From Rhodanobacter sp. ANJX3 (GTDB lineage: Bacteria; Pseudomonadota; Gammaproteobacteria; Xanthomonadales; Rhodanobacteraceae), in NCBI RefSeq assembly GCF_014200755.1, contig NZ_JACHCM010000001.1, forward strand, positions 1 through 64,000: DNA of 64,000 nt, given 5' to 3'. A model generated the notes under the pieces. That model did not search any database and was not told where the DNA came from. It saw only the letters and a list, made by a program, of their open reading frames with translations. Shown here in pieces: positions 52,648 through 62,033 of the stretch. Positions within the stretch are counted from its first letter, which is position 1; every line of letters starts with the position of its first letter. A program made the position numbers and the translations under genes.

Positions 52648-53895
52648 TCAGAGCAGGCTTTTGAAGATGTGAATGCCGGCGGTGTATTCGCCGATGATGG
52701 TGCCGAGGCTGACCAAGAAGAAGTTCAGCAGGGTGCGGGCGACGCGGTTTTTCCACCAGCCGCTCCAGTGGCCGATATCGTCGCGCAAGGTGTCGAAGTC
52801 GACCACGCGCGGGCGGCGCACCCAGGCTTCGGCCATGGCACTGATGCCGCCGGAAGGGATGCCCGGTCGAAACGGCTTGATCGGTCCGGCGATGGCGGCG
52901 GCGAGAATGCTCAGCGGGTGACCGCCGGCGATCAGCGCGCCGAGTGCGGAGAAGCCGGCGGTATAGAGCACCCAGTCGCGCAGCGCCTGCGCGCCCAGCG
53001 CCGTGTTGCGATGGAAGGCGTAGCCGATGGCGGCGAACACGGCCAGCACCAGAATCACGGCCACCCATTTGGGCCAGCGCGCCTTGGGCGGTGTGCTGGC
53101 GAGCGTGGCGACGATGGTGGCGGGATCGTCCTGCTGTTCGCGCAGTAGTCCGGTCAGACCTTTGAGATGGCCGGCGCCGATAACGACGAGCACGCGGCGT
53201 GCTTCGGCGGTCGCCGAGCGCGTGGCTTCTTCGCGCAGGCGCGCGGCCATGAAGGCGTCGCGTTCGCCGATCAGGCTTTGATAGAGCGGCTTGGATTCGC
53301 TGGCGAATTCGCAGAAGGCGCTTTCCAGCAGGTCGCCCTGTTTCAGCTTTTCGATTTCTTCCTGCTCGATCGCCTCGCGCTCGAACACGCTGGCCAGCAG
53401 CCCGCCGAGCAGGCCGAAGCGCTGCCAGAAGCCGACGCTGTGCCACGCGCGTTTCAGCGTGGTGCCGACTTCGCGATCGACCAGCCACAGCGGCAGGCCG
53501 CGTCGATCCGCGCCGTCCATCGCGGCTTTCATTTCGGCGCCGGGCTGGATGCCGGACTGATCGGCCAAGCGCTTCTGGAAGGTGGAAAGCACCAGACTGG
53601 CGGCGACCATGCCGGCCTTGCCCTGGCGAATGACCTTGAACAGGTCCATCTGCTTGAACGCTTCCGGATCGCGCATGCTCTGCGCGCGGCTGTCGCACAG
53701 TTCGATTGCGACGGCGTCGAAAGGCTCGTTTGCAAGCAGCGCGTCCACCGCATTCACGCTGACCTTCGACACGTGGGCGGTGCCCAGCACCACGTATTCC
53801 ACGCCGTCGCGCTGCACGCGTTCGATCGGCTGGCCTTGCAGTTCGGGGAGCAAGGCGCTGTCGGTGTCGGGAGAACGGGTTTCGGGAAAACTCAT
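52648..53895 (-). CDS. TraB/PrgY-family membrane protein
   Basis: A protein of 415 residues. The N-terminal TraB domain starts VEYVVLGTAHVSKVSV and contains VAIELCDSRAQSM and RVLVVIGAGHLKGL. The C-terminal third has several transmembrane helices (WVAVILVLAVFAAIGYAF, WVLYTAGFSALGALIAGGHPLSILAAAIAG, LLNFFLVSLGTIIGEYTAGIHIF). The family was named for pheromone shutdown in Enterococcus; TraB domains resemble metalloproteases of the Tiki/EreA group. Role in this organism unknown. First chromosomal gene after the tRNA. Confidence 0.88.
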   Translation of the reverse strand: MSFPETRSPDTDSALLPELQGQPIERVQRDGVEYVVLGTAHVSKVSVNAVDALLANEPFDAVAIELCDSRAQSMRDPEAFKQMDLFKVIRQGKAGMVAASLVLSTFQKRLADQSGIQPGAEMKAAMDGADRRGLPLWLVDREVGTTLKRAWHSVGFWQRFGLLGGLLASVFEREAIEQEEIEKLKQGDLLESAFCEFASESKPLYQSLIGERDAFMAARLREEATRSATAEARRVLVVIGAGHLKGLTGLLREQQDDPATIVATLASTPPKARWPKWVAVILVLAVFAAIGYAFHRNTALGAQALRDWVLYTAGFSALGALIAGGHPLSILAAAIAGPIKPFRPGIPSGGISAMAEAWVRRPRVVDFDTLRDDIGHWSGWWKNRVARTLLNFFLVSLGTIIGEYTAGIHIFKSLL

Positions 53896-53974
53896 GCGAT
53901 CAGCGCGCCGGTCGTGGGGTCAGGGCAGTCATGGGGATGACCGTAGCAGGGAACAAGCAAGGTCAACGTGTGGG

Positions 53975-54865
53975 TCAATCGCGGAAGCGCTTGAGCAGGT
54001 CGCCATAGGCGTCGATGCGGCGATCGCGCAGGAACGGCCAGATGCGCCGCACGTGCTCGCTGCGCGCCAGATCGATATCGACGATGAGCAGCGCGCGGCC
54101 CTGCGTTTCGGCCTGCGCCAGAAACTCGCCCTGCGGGCCGGCGACAAAACTGCTGCCCCAGAAGGTGATGCCGCTGCCGACGTGGGACGGATCGGACTCG
54201 TGGCCGGTGCGGTTGCAGGCTAGCAGCGGCAGGCCGTTGGCCACCGCGTGGCCTCGCTGCACCGTGATCCAGGCGTCGCGCTGGCGATCTTTTTCGGCCT
54301 GCTCGTCGTTCAGATCCCAGCCGATGGCGGTGGGATAGAGCAGCAGGTCGGCGCCGGCCAGCGCCATCAGGCGCGCGGCTTCGGGGTACCACTGATCCCA
54401 GCACACCAGCACGCCGAGTTTGCCGACGGAGGTGGCGATCGGTTCGAAACCGAGATCGCCCGGCGTGAAGTAGAACTTTTCGTAGAAGGCCGGATCGTCG
54501 GGGATGTGCATCTTGCGATACTTACCGGCGATCGCCGCCGAACGATCGAACACCACAGCGGTGTTGTGATACAGGCCGGTGGCGCGTTTTTCGAACAGTG
54601 ACGCCACGATCACCAGCTGCAGTTCGTCGGCCAGCTTGCCGATGCGCTCGGTGCCGGGGCCGGGAATGGTTTCGGCCTGATCGAATTCTTCCACCGATTC
54701 GCGCTGGCAAAAATACGGTCCATTATGCAGCTCCTGCAGCAGCACCAGCTCGACGCCCGCCGCAGCGGCCTCGCGCAGACCGGCCTCGATCGCGTCGAGA
54801 TTCGCCTCGCGGCTGCCGCGATGGGCGTCTTGCAGCAGGGCGACCTTCAGGGTCTTGCGGGTCAT
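53975..54865 (-). CDS. aguB: N-carbamoylputrescine amidase
   Basis: A nitrilase-superfamily enzyme of 296 residues that turns N-carbamoylputrescine into putrescine, CO2 and ammonia. The catalytic triad is visible: Glu in LLQELHNGPYF, Lys in GKYRKMHIPDDP and Cys in GVLVCWDQWYPEAAR. The full-length match and adjacency to agmatine deiminase settle the substrate. Together they convert agmatine to putrescine. Confidence 0.93.
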   Translation of the reverse strand: MTRKTLKVALLQDAHRGSREANLDAIEAGLREAAAAGVELVLLQELHNGPYFCQRESVEEFDQAETIPGPGTERIGKLADELQLVIVASLFEKRATGLYHNTAVVFDRSAAIAGKYRKMHIPDDPAFYEKFYFTPGDLGFEPIATSVGKLGVLVCWDQWYPEAARLMALAGADLLLYPTAIGWDLNDEQAEKDRQRDAWITVQRGHAVANGLPLLACNRTGHESDPSHVGSGITFWGSSFVAGPQGEFLAQAETQGRALLIVDIDLARSEHVRRIWPFLRDRRIDAYGDLLKRFRD

Positions 54866-54976
54866 GGCTCAGTCCTCGGGCGACAGCTTTTACGTGGCTA
54901 GCCGTCAAGTTTAGCCGATGCGGGAAATCTCAAGCCGTTTCGCTACCGTCCCGGCGACTGCTTTGCGCTCAGGACT

Positions 54977-56005
54977 TCAACCCGGCAGCTGCATGGTGAT
55001 GCAATGCAGGCTGCCGTTCTGCCAGATCAGCGCGCGGCACGGCACCTGCACGACCTCGCGTCCGGGATGAGCGCTGCCGATGATGCGCGCGGCTTCGTCG
55101 TCGGCTTTGTCGCCGTATGCCGGCACCAGCACGGCACCATTGAGGATCAGGTAGTTGGCGTAGGAAGCCGCCAGCCGGCGGCCTTCGTCGAGAATCGGCT
55201 GCGCCCACGGCAGCGGATACAGCTGATACGGGTGGCCGTCGCGGGTGCGCAGTGCGGCCAGTTCGCCGGCCATGCGCTGCAGCTCGTCGTGATGGGGATC
55301 GCTGGCGTCGTCGCAGGCCTGGAACACGATGCGGTCGCCGGGCGCGAAGCGGGCGAGGGTGTCGATATGCGCGTCGGTGTCGTCGCCTTCGAGATAGCCA
55401 TAGTCCAGCCAAAGCACGCGGTCGGCCTGCAGGCCATCGCGTAGGATGGCGCTCATTTCTTCGCGTGTCTGTTCGGGATGACGCTGCACCAGGCAGCGCC
55501 AGGTGGTGAGCACCGTGCCTTCGCCGTCGCTCTCGATCGCGCCGCCTTCCAACGCCCAGTCGATGCGCCGATGACTGGCGCCTTTGCCGAACAGACCCGC
55601 GCGGAATAGCCCGGCGACCAGGGCATCGTCCTGTTCCGAGCCGAACTTGCCGCCCCAGCCGGTGAAACGAAAATCGGTGAGCTGATAGCGGTCGTCGCTG
55701 GTGGTCAGCGTGATCGGGCCGGAATCGCGCAGCCAGGTGTCGTCGTAAGGCAGTTCGACAAAGCGCACGCGCGTGAGGTCCACGCCATGCTCGCGCAGCA
55801 GTGCTTCGACGTGCGCATGCAGCGCCGCATCCGGCACCACGATGATCAGCGACTGAAAGCGCACGACGGCGGCGGCCAGCGCAATATAGGTGGTTTCGAC
55901 GCTGGCCAGGCGATCGGCCCAGTCGGTGCCGACATGCGGCCAGGCGATCAGCACCGCGGACTGCGGCTCCCATTCCGCCGGCAGGCGCAAGGTGTGGTCG
56001 GTCAT
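54977..56005 (-). CDS. aguA: agmatine deiminase
   Basis: A protein of 342 residues that hydrolyses agmatine to N-carbamoylputrescine. Family blocks include LPAEWEPQSAVLIAWPH at the N-terminus, DDTWLRDSGPI, the active-site His region EGDDTDAHIDTLARF, and the nucleophile Cys close to the C-terminus in NGSLHCITMQLPG. Upstream of aguB in the same direction, with 111 bases between them; likely one transcription unit. Confidence 0.93.
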   Translation of the reverse strand: MTDHTLRLPAEWEPQSAVLIAWPHVGTDWADRLASVETTYIALAAAVVRFQSLIIVVPDAALHAHVEALLREHGVDLTRVRFVELPYDDTWLRDSGPITLTTSDDRYQLTDFRFTGWGGKFGSEQDDALVAGLFRAGLFGKGASHRRIDWALEGGAIESDGEGTVLTTWRCLVQRHPEQTREEMSAILRDGLQADRVLWLDYGYLEGDDTDAHIDTLARFAPGDRIVFQACDDASDPHHDELQRMAGELAALRTRDGHPYQLYPLPWAQPILDEGRRLAASYANYLILNGAVLVPAYGDKADDEAARIIGSAHPGREVVQVPCRALIWQNGSLHCITMQLPG

Positions 56006-56088
56006 GCGAGGGATTCCCTAAGATCGATAGTGGCTTCAGCCGCCCATTCTACGACGCCGTTCTTACCTGCATATAAAACACGCATAGA

Positions 56089-56120
56089 AAACGCGGCCCG
56101 CGTCGCCACGGGCCGCGTTT
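56089..56120 (-). terminator. strong hairpin terminator
   Basis: A perfect 12-bp stem (AAACGCGGCCCG with CGGGCCGCGTTT) with an 8-base loop. On the minus strand it is followed by TTTTCTAT, so it terminates the gene at 56135-56503 before aguA. Confidence 0.75.
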
Positions 56121-56134
56121 CTGAAGGACGGAAC

Positions 56135-56503
56135 TCAGTTGACGGCGGCAGGATTGGTGTTGTTGCCCGCCGGCGTGTTCAGCACCGAGTGGATCACGTG
56201 GCTGCGCTCGAAATACACGATGAAATTCGCGTAATCCCAGCGGTTGATCACCGGATGCTTGCTGCTGTCGCCGCCGCGAGGTGACAGCTTGCTCTGCGGC
56301 GCGCCGTAGGTCCTTTCTACCTGGGCCATGCTCATGCCGCGACGCGGCAGGTTCATGCCGTTTTCCTGCTGCACGCGGTGGATCAGCAGGTTGTCGCCAT
56401 GTGTTTGCGTCTGTGGCGAAGCGCTGACGCCCGACGAGGCGGCGAAACTGCCGATGGCTGCCAGCGCGATGACGACCGGCAAACGGCAAATGAACTTGAC
56501 CAT
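56135..56503 (-). CDS. small exported protein, SmpA/OmlA-like pattern
   Basis: A protein of 122 residues with a Sec signal peptide (VKFICRLPVVIALAAIGSFAASSGVSA). The mature part has RRGMSMAQVERTYGAPQSK and a strand pair NRWDYANFIVYFERSHVIHSVL, the pattern of SmpA/OmlA (BamE-like) folds, where GMxxxxVxxxxGxP precedes a beta-hairpin. There is no lipobox Cys, so it is periplasmic. GGGGGAG lies just before the ATG. A terminator follows. Confidence 0.72.
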   Translation of the reverse strand: MVKFICRLPVVIALAAIGSFAASSGVSASPQTQTHGDNLLIHRVQQENGMNLPRRGMSMAQVERTYGAPQSKLSPRGGDSSKHPVINRWDYANFIVYFERSHVIHSVLNTPAGNNTNPAAVN

Positions 56504-56739
56504 GGCTCCCCCTATCCCTAACAAGACTGTGCGCGTGCAAGACGTATGCACGCAAGACTGTATGCCGCAATGTTGTAGCAAAACCAGCGCGCGTGCGCCA
56601 TGCCGATTCGGATGAACGATGCCCGATCGGCACGCCCCTGACACCGGCGCTATGCTCACTCAGGGCAAGAATACCTTGATCCCCGCTATCATGGGCGGCT
56701 GCGGGCCACGGCCTGCCCGATTCGGACACCGGCGACACC

Positions 56740-58656
56740 ATGATTGCTTTTCGACACTTTGCCTTGCGCCGCGGCACCCGCCTGCTGCTTTCCGATATCG
56801 ACCTGGTGATCCAGAGCGGTTGGCGGCTGGGCGTGATCGGCCGTAACGGCTGCGGCAAATCCAGCCTGTTCGCGGCGCTGCAGGGCAAGCTGGACGGCGA
56901 TGCGGGCCAGCTGGATATCCCGGTCAAGCTGCGGCTGGCCTCGGTGGCGCAGGAAACCCCGGCGCTGCCCGATGCCGCCATCGACTACGTGCTCGGTGGC
57001 GACGAAGAGCTCGCCGCCGTGCTCCAGGAAGAAAGCGACGCTGCCGAAAGCGGCGACACCGAGGCGATGGCCCGCGCGCATCAGCACATCGAGGAACTGC
57101 ACGGCTACGACGGCCGCGCGCGCGCCGGCAAGCTGCTGCACGGCCTGGGCTTTCCGCCGGAAACCCACGAACGGGCGGTGCAGGAGTTCTCCGGCGGCTG
57201 GCGCGTGCGGCTCAACCTGGCGCGTGCGCTGATGGCACCGTCCGAGCTGCTGCTGCTCGACGAGCCGACCAACCATCTCGATCTCGATGCCGTGCTGTGG
57301 CTGGAGGAATGGCTGCGGCGCTACCAGGGCACGCTGCTGATCATTTCGCACGATCGCGAGTTTCTCGATGGCGTGATCACGCACACCATGCATCTGAACG
57401 ATGGCAAGGCGAAGATGTACACCGGCAACTACAGCGCCTTCGAGCGTCTGCGGGCCGAGCAGCTGCGCCAGCAGCAGATCACGCACGAGCGCGAACAAGC
57501 CGAGCGCGCGCATCTGCAGTCCTTCGTGGATCGCTTCAAGGCCAAGGCCAGCAAGGCCAAGCAGGCGCAGTCGCGCATGAAGCGGCTGGAAAAGCTGGCC
57601 GGCACCGAGGCGGTGCGCGCGGAGCGCTCGTTCCACTTTCAGTTTGCCAAACCCGACCGCCTGCCGGACTCGATGCTGCAGCTCGAGGACATCGTCACCG
57701 GTTACCCCGACGACAAGGGCGGCCCGGACAACATCATTCTGGACAACGTGCGTTTTAGCCTGGAAGCCGGCGACCGCATCGGCCTGCTCGGCCCCAACGG
57801 CGCCGGTAAATCGACTCTGGTGAAAACTCTGGTCGGCGAACTCGATCCGTTCAGCGGCGAGCGCAAGGCACACAAGGATCTGAAGATCGGCTACTTCGCT
57901 CAGCACACGGTCGAGAGCCTGCGCGAAGGCGCCAGCCCGCTGGAGCATCTGATGGACAAGGCGCCGGGCGTGGCGACCCAGGTGATGCGCGATTTCCTCG
58001 GTACCTGGAATTTCGCGGGCGATCGCGCATTCGAGTCGGTCGACGGGTTCTCCGGCGGCGAGCGCGCGCGTCTGGCGCTGGCCCTGATCGCCTGGGACAA
58101 GCCCAATCTGCTGCTACTCGACGAGCCGACCAACCATCTCGATCTGGACATGCGCGAGGCCTTGGCCGACGCGCTGTCCGACTTCGACGGCGCGCTGGTG
58201 CTGGTATCGCACGATCGCCATCTACTCGGCCTGGTCTGCGACAGCTTCTGGCGCGTGGCCGACGGCGTGGTGGAAGGTTTCGACGGCGATCTGGACGATT
58301 ACGCCAAGTGGCTGCGCTCGCGCGGTTCGGCCAACAAGAAGGCCGCGAAGGCCGGTGCCGCGGCAAAGCCGGCGGTTGTCGCCAAGGTCGAGTCGCCGGA
58401 AGAGCGCAAGCGCAACCATGCCGCTGCGCGCGAGAACGAAAAAGCCTCGCGGCAGCGCGTGAAGAAAATCGAAACCCGCACGGCGACCATCGACGCCGAA
58501 CTGACCAAGCTCGAAGCCACGCTGGCCGACCCCGCTACGTATAACGGCCCGACCGGCGAGATGATGCGCCTGGGCCAGCGGCAGACGGAACTGCGCAAGG
58601 AAAAAGATGCGCTGGAAACCGAGTGGCTGGAACTGCAGGAGCAGCTGGAAGCATGA
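56740..58656 (+). CDS. yheS: ABC-F family ATPase (YheS-like)
   Basis: A protein of 638 residues with two ABC domains and no membrane segments. Domain 1 has GRNGCGKSS, SGGWRVRLNLARAL and LLLLDEPTNHLDLD; domain 2 has GPNGAGKST, SGGERARLALAL and LLLLDEPTNHLDLD. The linker is the charged P-site tRNA interaction motif region (RAEQLRQQQITHEREQAERAH). A coiled-coil C-terminal extension follows. ABC-F proteins act on ribosomes in translation. The YheS subgroup is assigned by N-terminal similarity and length. Confidence 0.9.
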   Translation: MIAFRHFALRRGTRLLLSDIDLVIQSGWRLGVIGRNGCGKSSLFAALQGKLDGDAGQLDIPVKLRLASVAQETPALPDAAIDYVLGGDEELAAVLQEESDAAESGDTEAMARAHQHIEELHGYDGRARAGKLLHGLGFPPETHERAVQEFSGGWRVRLNLARALMAPSELLLLDEPTNHLDLDAVLWLEEWLRRYQGTLLIISHDREFLDGVITHTMHLNDGKAKMYTGNYSAFERLRAEQLRQQQITHEREQAERAHLQSFVDRFKAKASKAKQAQSRMKRLEKLAGTEAVRAERSFHFQFAKPDRLPDSMLQLEDIVTGYPDDKGGPDNIILDNVRFSLEAGDRIGLLGPNGAGKSTLVKTLVGELDPFSGERKAHKDLKIGYFAQHTVESLREGASPLEHLMDKAPGVATQVMRDFLGTWNFAGDRAFESVDGFSGGERARLALALIAWDKPNLLLLDEPTNHLDLDMREALADALSDFDGALVLVSHDRHLLGLVCDSFWRVADGVVEGFDGDLDDYAKWLRSRGSANKKAAKAGAAAKPAVVAKVESPEERKRNHAAARENEKASRQRVKKIETRTATIDAELTKLEATLADPATYNGPTGEMMRLGQRQTELRKEKDALETEWLELQEQLEA

Positions 58657-58662
58657 GTTCGC

Positions 58663-59589
58663 ATGACGGGTAAGTCGGAGCCGACCGTGCATATGTGGTT
58701 GCCGGTCTTGCCGGCGACCGAGGCCGAGAGCGCGCTGCGAGCGCTGTTGGTCCGCGCCGATCGGCTTGGCGATGGACGCGCCGGTTATCTGACCGGCCTG
58801 GGCGATTACTTCGCTGGCGCCGATAACGCTTTGGCCGCCGCTGCGATCACTCGCGAACATGTGGCTCACGACGCCGGTACAGATACCTGGCTGTCGGCGG
58901 ACCCCGCCTGGGTCCAACCGGAAATGAACGGCGTGCGGCTGCTGGCCTGCGGGCAATTGCAGCTGACGATGGACGAAGCGCTCGCCTTTGCCGATGCGTT
59001 GCAACCGGCGTTCGACGACGCGGGCATCGCGCTGGAAATCACCACGCCCGATCGCTGGCATCTGCGCCTGCCGCCGAATACGCAACTGCCGATGTTTTCG
59101 GCGCCTGAGCAGGCGCTGGGTGAGGATCTCTCGCAGCACCTGCCGCAGGGTGCCGACGGCAAGCGCTGGCGCGTGCTGATCAACGATATCCAGGTGCTGC
59201 TGCATCAGCATCCGCTCAATAGCGCGCGGCGCTCGCGTGGCCTGGCGCCGGTGAACAGCCTGTGGCTGTGGGGCGGCGGTGCGCTGTCGCCGCCGCTGCC
59301 CAGTACATTGACCGGTGTGATCAGCGACGATTCGCTGCTCACCGCACTGGCCACGCGTGCTGGCATCAAATGTCTTGCGCGAACGGAAGCAGCCGTTGCC
59401 GCCACTACGAATGGATGGCTGATCGATCTGCAGGATTTGCCGATACGCGATATCGAATCCGCGTGGTTACCGGTGATCGAAGCCTTGATGCATCGCCACT
59501 CGTTGCGTCTGCACTTTGCCAGCGGCGAACGCTGGCAGAGCAAGCCGTGGCACCGTTGGCGCCTGTGGCGTCGGGCAGCCCGTCGATGA
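58663..59589 (+). CDS. rpfE: RpfE-like phosphoglycerate mutase-fold protein
   Basis: A protein of 308 residues. It resembles the Xanthomonas RpfE family, relatives of cofactor-independent phosphoglycerate mutases of which the active site is not evident. Notable blocks are MWLPVLPA at the start, DPAWVQPEMNGVRLLACGQLQL, LHQHPLNSARRSRGLAPVNSLWLWGGG and RWRLWRR at the end. As in Xanthomonas, it is next to recJ, here overlapping by 4 bases. In Xanthomonas the rpf region links to virulence regulation; this gene's biochemical role is unclear. Confidence 0.78.
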   Translation: MTGKSEPTVHMWLPVLPATEAESALRALLVRADRLGDGRAGYLTGLGDYFAGADNALAAAAITREHVAHDAGTDTWLSADPAWVQPEMNGVRLLACGQLQLTMDEALAFADALQPAFDDAGIALEITTPDRWHLRLPPNTQLPMFSAPEQALGEDLSQHLPQGADGKRWRVLINDIQVLLHQHPLNSARRSRGLAPVNSLWLWGGGALSPPLPSTLTGVISDDSLLTALATRAGIKCLARTEAAVAATTNGWLIDLQDLPIRDIESAWLPVIEALMHRHSLRLHFASGERWQSKPWHRWRLWRRAARR

Positions 59590-61358
59590 CGCCGCAGCTG
59601 CGCCGGCGGGCGGTCAGCGGTGTACCCAGCGGCTGGCCCGATGCGGTGCACGTCGTGCTGCAGCAGATCTACGCCGCGCGTGGCGTGCTGACGCCCGATC
59701 AGGTCGAGCACCGCCTAGCGCGCATGCTGTCGCCGCAGGCGCTGGGCGGCATGCCGCAGGCGATCGAGATCCTGGTCGAAGCGATCCGCGACGACTGGCG
59801 CATCGTGATTGCCGGCGATTACGACTGCGATGGTGCCACCGGTACCGCGGTGGCCGTGCGCGGCCTGCGCATGCTGGGCGCGAAGCGGGTGAGTTACGCC
59901 GTGCCGCATCGCTTCATCCACGGCTACGGGCTCAGCGCGGCGCTGGTCGAATCGATGCAGCCGACCCCGCAGCTGATCGTCACGGTCGACAATGGCGTGG
60001 CTAGCGTGGCGGGCGTGGCGGCGGCCAGGGCGCGCGGCATCAAGGTCATCGTCACCGATCACCACTTGCCCGGCGAGCAGCTGCCTGCCGCCGACGCCAT
60101 GGTCAATCCCAATCTGGTCTACGTCGACCAATGCGGGCACAGCAGCCCGCCGTGCGAGGTTTGCGCGCACGACGCGATCTTGAACGAGAGCTTTCCCAGC
60201 AAGGCGCTGGCCGGCGTGGGCGTGATGTTCTATTTGCTGCTGGCTTTGCGTGCCAGGTTGCGCGAGCTGGGTACATTCGGCGCAACGGAGCCTGATCTTT
60301 CGGTCCTTCTCGATCTCGTGGCGTTAGGCACTGTCGCCGATCTGGTACCGCTGGATTTCAATAATCGCGTGCTGGTCGAGGCGGGCCTCAAGCGCATTCG
60401 CAGCGGTCGCGCCTGCGCCGGCATTACGGCCTTGATCGAGTCGGGCAAGCGCAGCGTGGCGACGCTGTGCGCCAGCGATCTGGGGTTCGTCGTCGGCCCG
60501 CGCTTGAACGCGGCGGGTCGACTGGAGGACATGCGTCTGGGCATCGAGTGCCTGCTCACTGACGACGTGGGGCAGGCGTATCGCTACGCCGAACAGCTCA
60601 GCGCCATCAACCTGGAACGGCGCGACCTGCAGGCATCGATGGTAGCCGAGGCCGAACAGATGGCAGACGCTGCCGCGCACACCGATGCCGTCGGCGTGAC
60701 CCTGTTCGAACCGTCGTGGCACGCTGGCGTCGTCGGGCTGGTGGCTTCCAAACTGAAAGATCGGTTGCACCGTCCGGTGATCGCTTTTGCGCCAGCGAGT
60801 GAAGACAACACCGACGAGCTGCGCGGCTCGGCGCGCTCGATTTCCGGCTTCCATATCCGCGATGCGCTGGCCGTCATCGACGCACGGCATCCGGGCTTGA
60901 TCGAACGTTTTGGCGGCCACGCGATGGCGGCCGGATTGAGTCTGAAGACCGGCGACTACCCGCGTTTTGCTGACGCGTTCGACGCGGTGGCCCGTGAGCT
61001 GATCGATGCGGATCAACTGCAGGCCGTGCTGTACACCGACGGCGAATTGCCTGCCGGCGCCGCGTCGCTGCATCTGGCCCGGCAGCTGCGTCAGGCCGGG
61101 CCGTGGGGGCAGGCGTTTCCGGAACCGCTGTTCGACAATGCGTTCGAGTGCCAGAGCTGGAAGCTGATGGGCGAGCGCCACCTTTGTCTGCAGCTGCGCG
61201 ATCCGCGCGACGGCGCCATGCACGATGCGGTGATGTTCAACGCTTACCACGGTATGCCACCGCCGACGCGTTTGCGCGCGGTATACGAACTGACCATCAA
61301 CGACTGGCAGGGTCGCGAAACGCCGCGGCTGCTGTTGCGGCATATCGAAGCGATCTAA
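59586..61358 (+). CDS. recJ: single-stranded-DNA exonuclease RecJ
   Basis: A protein of 590 residues, 5'-3' exonuclease of the DHH family used in recombination and mismatch repair. The motifs are present: VIAGDYDCDGATGTA (DxDxDG), IVTVDNGVAS, VTDHHLPG (DHH), VALGTVADLVPL, GPRLNAAGRL and the DHHA1 region with FGGHAMAAG. The ATG at 59586 overlaps the rpfE stop (ATGA). Frames opening earlier are antisense-like artefacts in rpfE. Confidence 0.95.
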   Translation: MTPQLRRRAVSGVPSGWPDAVHVVLQQIYAARGVLTPDQVEHRLARMLSPQALGGMPQAIEILVEAIRDDWRIVIAGDYDCDGATGTAVAVRGLRMLGAKRVSYAVPHRFIHGYGLSAALVESMQPTPQLIVTVDNGVASVAGVAAARARGIKVIVTDHHLPGEQLPAADAMVNPNLVYVDQCGHSSPPCEVCAHDAILNESFPSKALAGVGVMFYLLLALRARLRELGTFGATEPDLSVLLDLVALGTVADLVPLDFNNRVLVEAGLKRIRSGRACAGITALIESGKRSVATLCASDLGFVVGPRLNAAGRLEDMRLGIECLLTDDVGQAYRYAEQLSAINLERRDLQASMVAEAEQMADAAAHTDAVGVTLFEPSWHAGVVGLVASKLKDRLHRPVIAFAPASEDNTDELRGSARSISGFHIRDALAVIDARHPGLIERFGGHAMAAGLSLKTGDYPRFADAFDAVARELIDADQLQAVLYTDGELPAGAASLHLARQLRQAGPWGQAFPEPLFDNAFECQSWKLMGERHLCLQLRDPRDGAMHDAVMFNAYHGMPPPTRLRAVYELTINDWQGRETPRLLLRHIEAI

Positions 61359-61464
61359 AACGATAGGTGGCCTGACTGCCCACCGACGTCGGGTATGTTA
61401 TTCACGACGATCGAAGCAAGCTGCTGCTAGATTCTGATTCATTCACTATTCCAAGGAGCAAGCG

Positions 61465-61839
61465 ATGATCGAACAGATGCAGGGACTGCCGGCGGGTACG
61501 CTCGGCTTTCGCGCCATTGGCCAGGTCACAGCGGACGACTATGCGCGCATCATCGTGCCGGATGTCGAAGCGGCGTTTGCATTGAACCGCAAGCTGCGTC
61601 TGATTTATCACATCGGTCCGGAGTTCACGGGTTTCGATCCAGGTGCCATGTGGGATGACGCCAAACTCGGCATGCGTCACCTCAGCGGCTGGGATCGGGT
61701 GGCGCTGGTCACCGATGTGCAGTGGCTGCGGATGACGGCCACGGCGATGGGTTTTGCGATTCCCGCGGAATTCCGCCTGTTCAGCAATGTCGAACTGGCA
61801 CAGGCGATCGGCTGGATCAGCGAGCCACCGCGCGTCTAG
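61465..61839 (+). CDS. SpoIIAA-like (STAS-related) protein
   Basis: A protein of 124 residues of the SpoIIAA-like family. It follows the pattern TLGFRAIGQVTADDYARIIVPDVEAAF, LRLIYHIGPEFTGFDPGAMWDDAKLGMRH, RVALVTDVQW, FSNVELAQAIGWI. The ATG follows AAGGAG at ideal spacing. Such proteins are small cytosolic domains of unknown role, with suggested lipid binding. Confidence 0.82.
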   Translation: MIEQMQGLPAGTLGFRAIGQVTADDYARIIVPDVEAAFALNRKLRLIYHIGPEFTGFDPGAMWDDAKLGMRHLSGWDRVALVTDVQWLRMTATAMGFAIPAEFRLFSNVELAQAIGWISEPPRV

Positions 61840-61875
61840 TTGCCGACATTTGCGCAGCCCGTCGCATCAACGCGC

Positions 61876-61904
61876 TTGCGTTGGGACGCCGTATCTGTTT
61901 TAGT
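61876..61904 (+). promoter_or_regulatory. candidate promoter of the asnB leader
   Basis: TTGCGT (61876-61881), 17 bases, then TTTAGT (61899-61904). The predicted start point falls at about 61910-61911, on the leader ATG itself. That would make the leader mRNA leaderless, in line with the lack of a ribosome-binding site there. The boxes are only fair matches. Confidence 0.4.
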
Positions 61905-61910
61905 CGGGCC

Positions 61911-62033
61911 ATGATTTCAATGATTGTCAGCTACTCGACCCCCGACGCGCTTGTCGCGCAGTTCGTCGTGCTTGCCGGCAACACCAATAACAACGCGAAT
62001 AATAACGCCAGCCGTTGGCGGGCCTTCGCGTAG
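61911..62033 (+). CDS. asnL: Asn-rich leader peptide of asnB
   Basis: A 40-codon ORF: MISMIVSYSTPDALVAQF, VVLA, then GNTNNNANNNAS and RWRAFA. Seven of nine consecutive codons are Asn (AAC or AAT, 61980-62006 region), far above chance. It stops at 62031-62033, 22 bases before a terminator hairpin arm. The layout is that of amino-acid leader peptides such as those of his, thr and trp, here matched to the product of asnB. The symbol is proposed by me. Confidence 0.85.
   Translation: MISMIVSYSTPDALVAQFVVLAGNTNNNANNNASRWRAFA

Noticed and set aside
52388..53698. A 436-codon minus-strand frame through the tRNA and traB-like gene
   Set aside because: It reads through the tRNA gene and is a shifted register of traB with Arg/Ala-rich composition.
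56689..57948. A 419-codon minus-strand frame opposite the ABC-F gene
   Set aside because: The plus strand has complete double Walker motifs; the minus frame has none.
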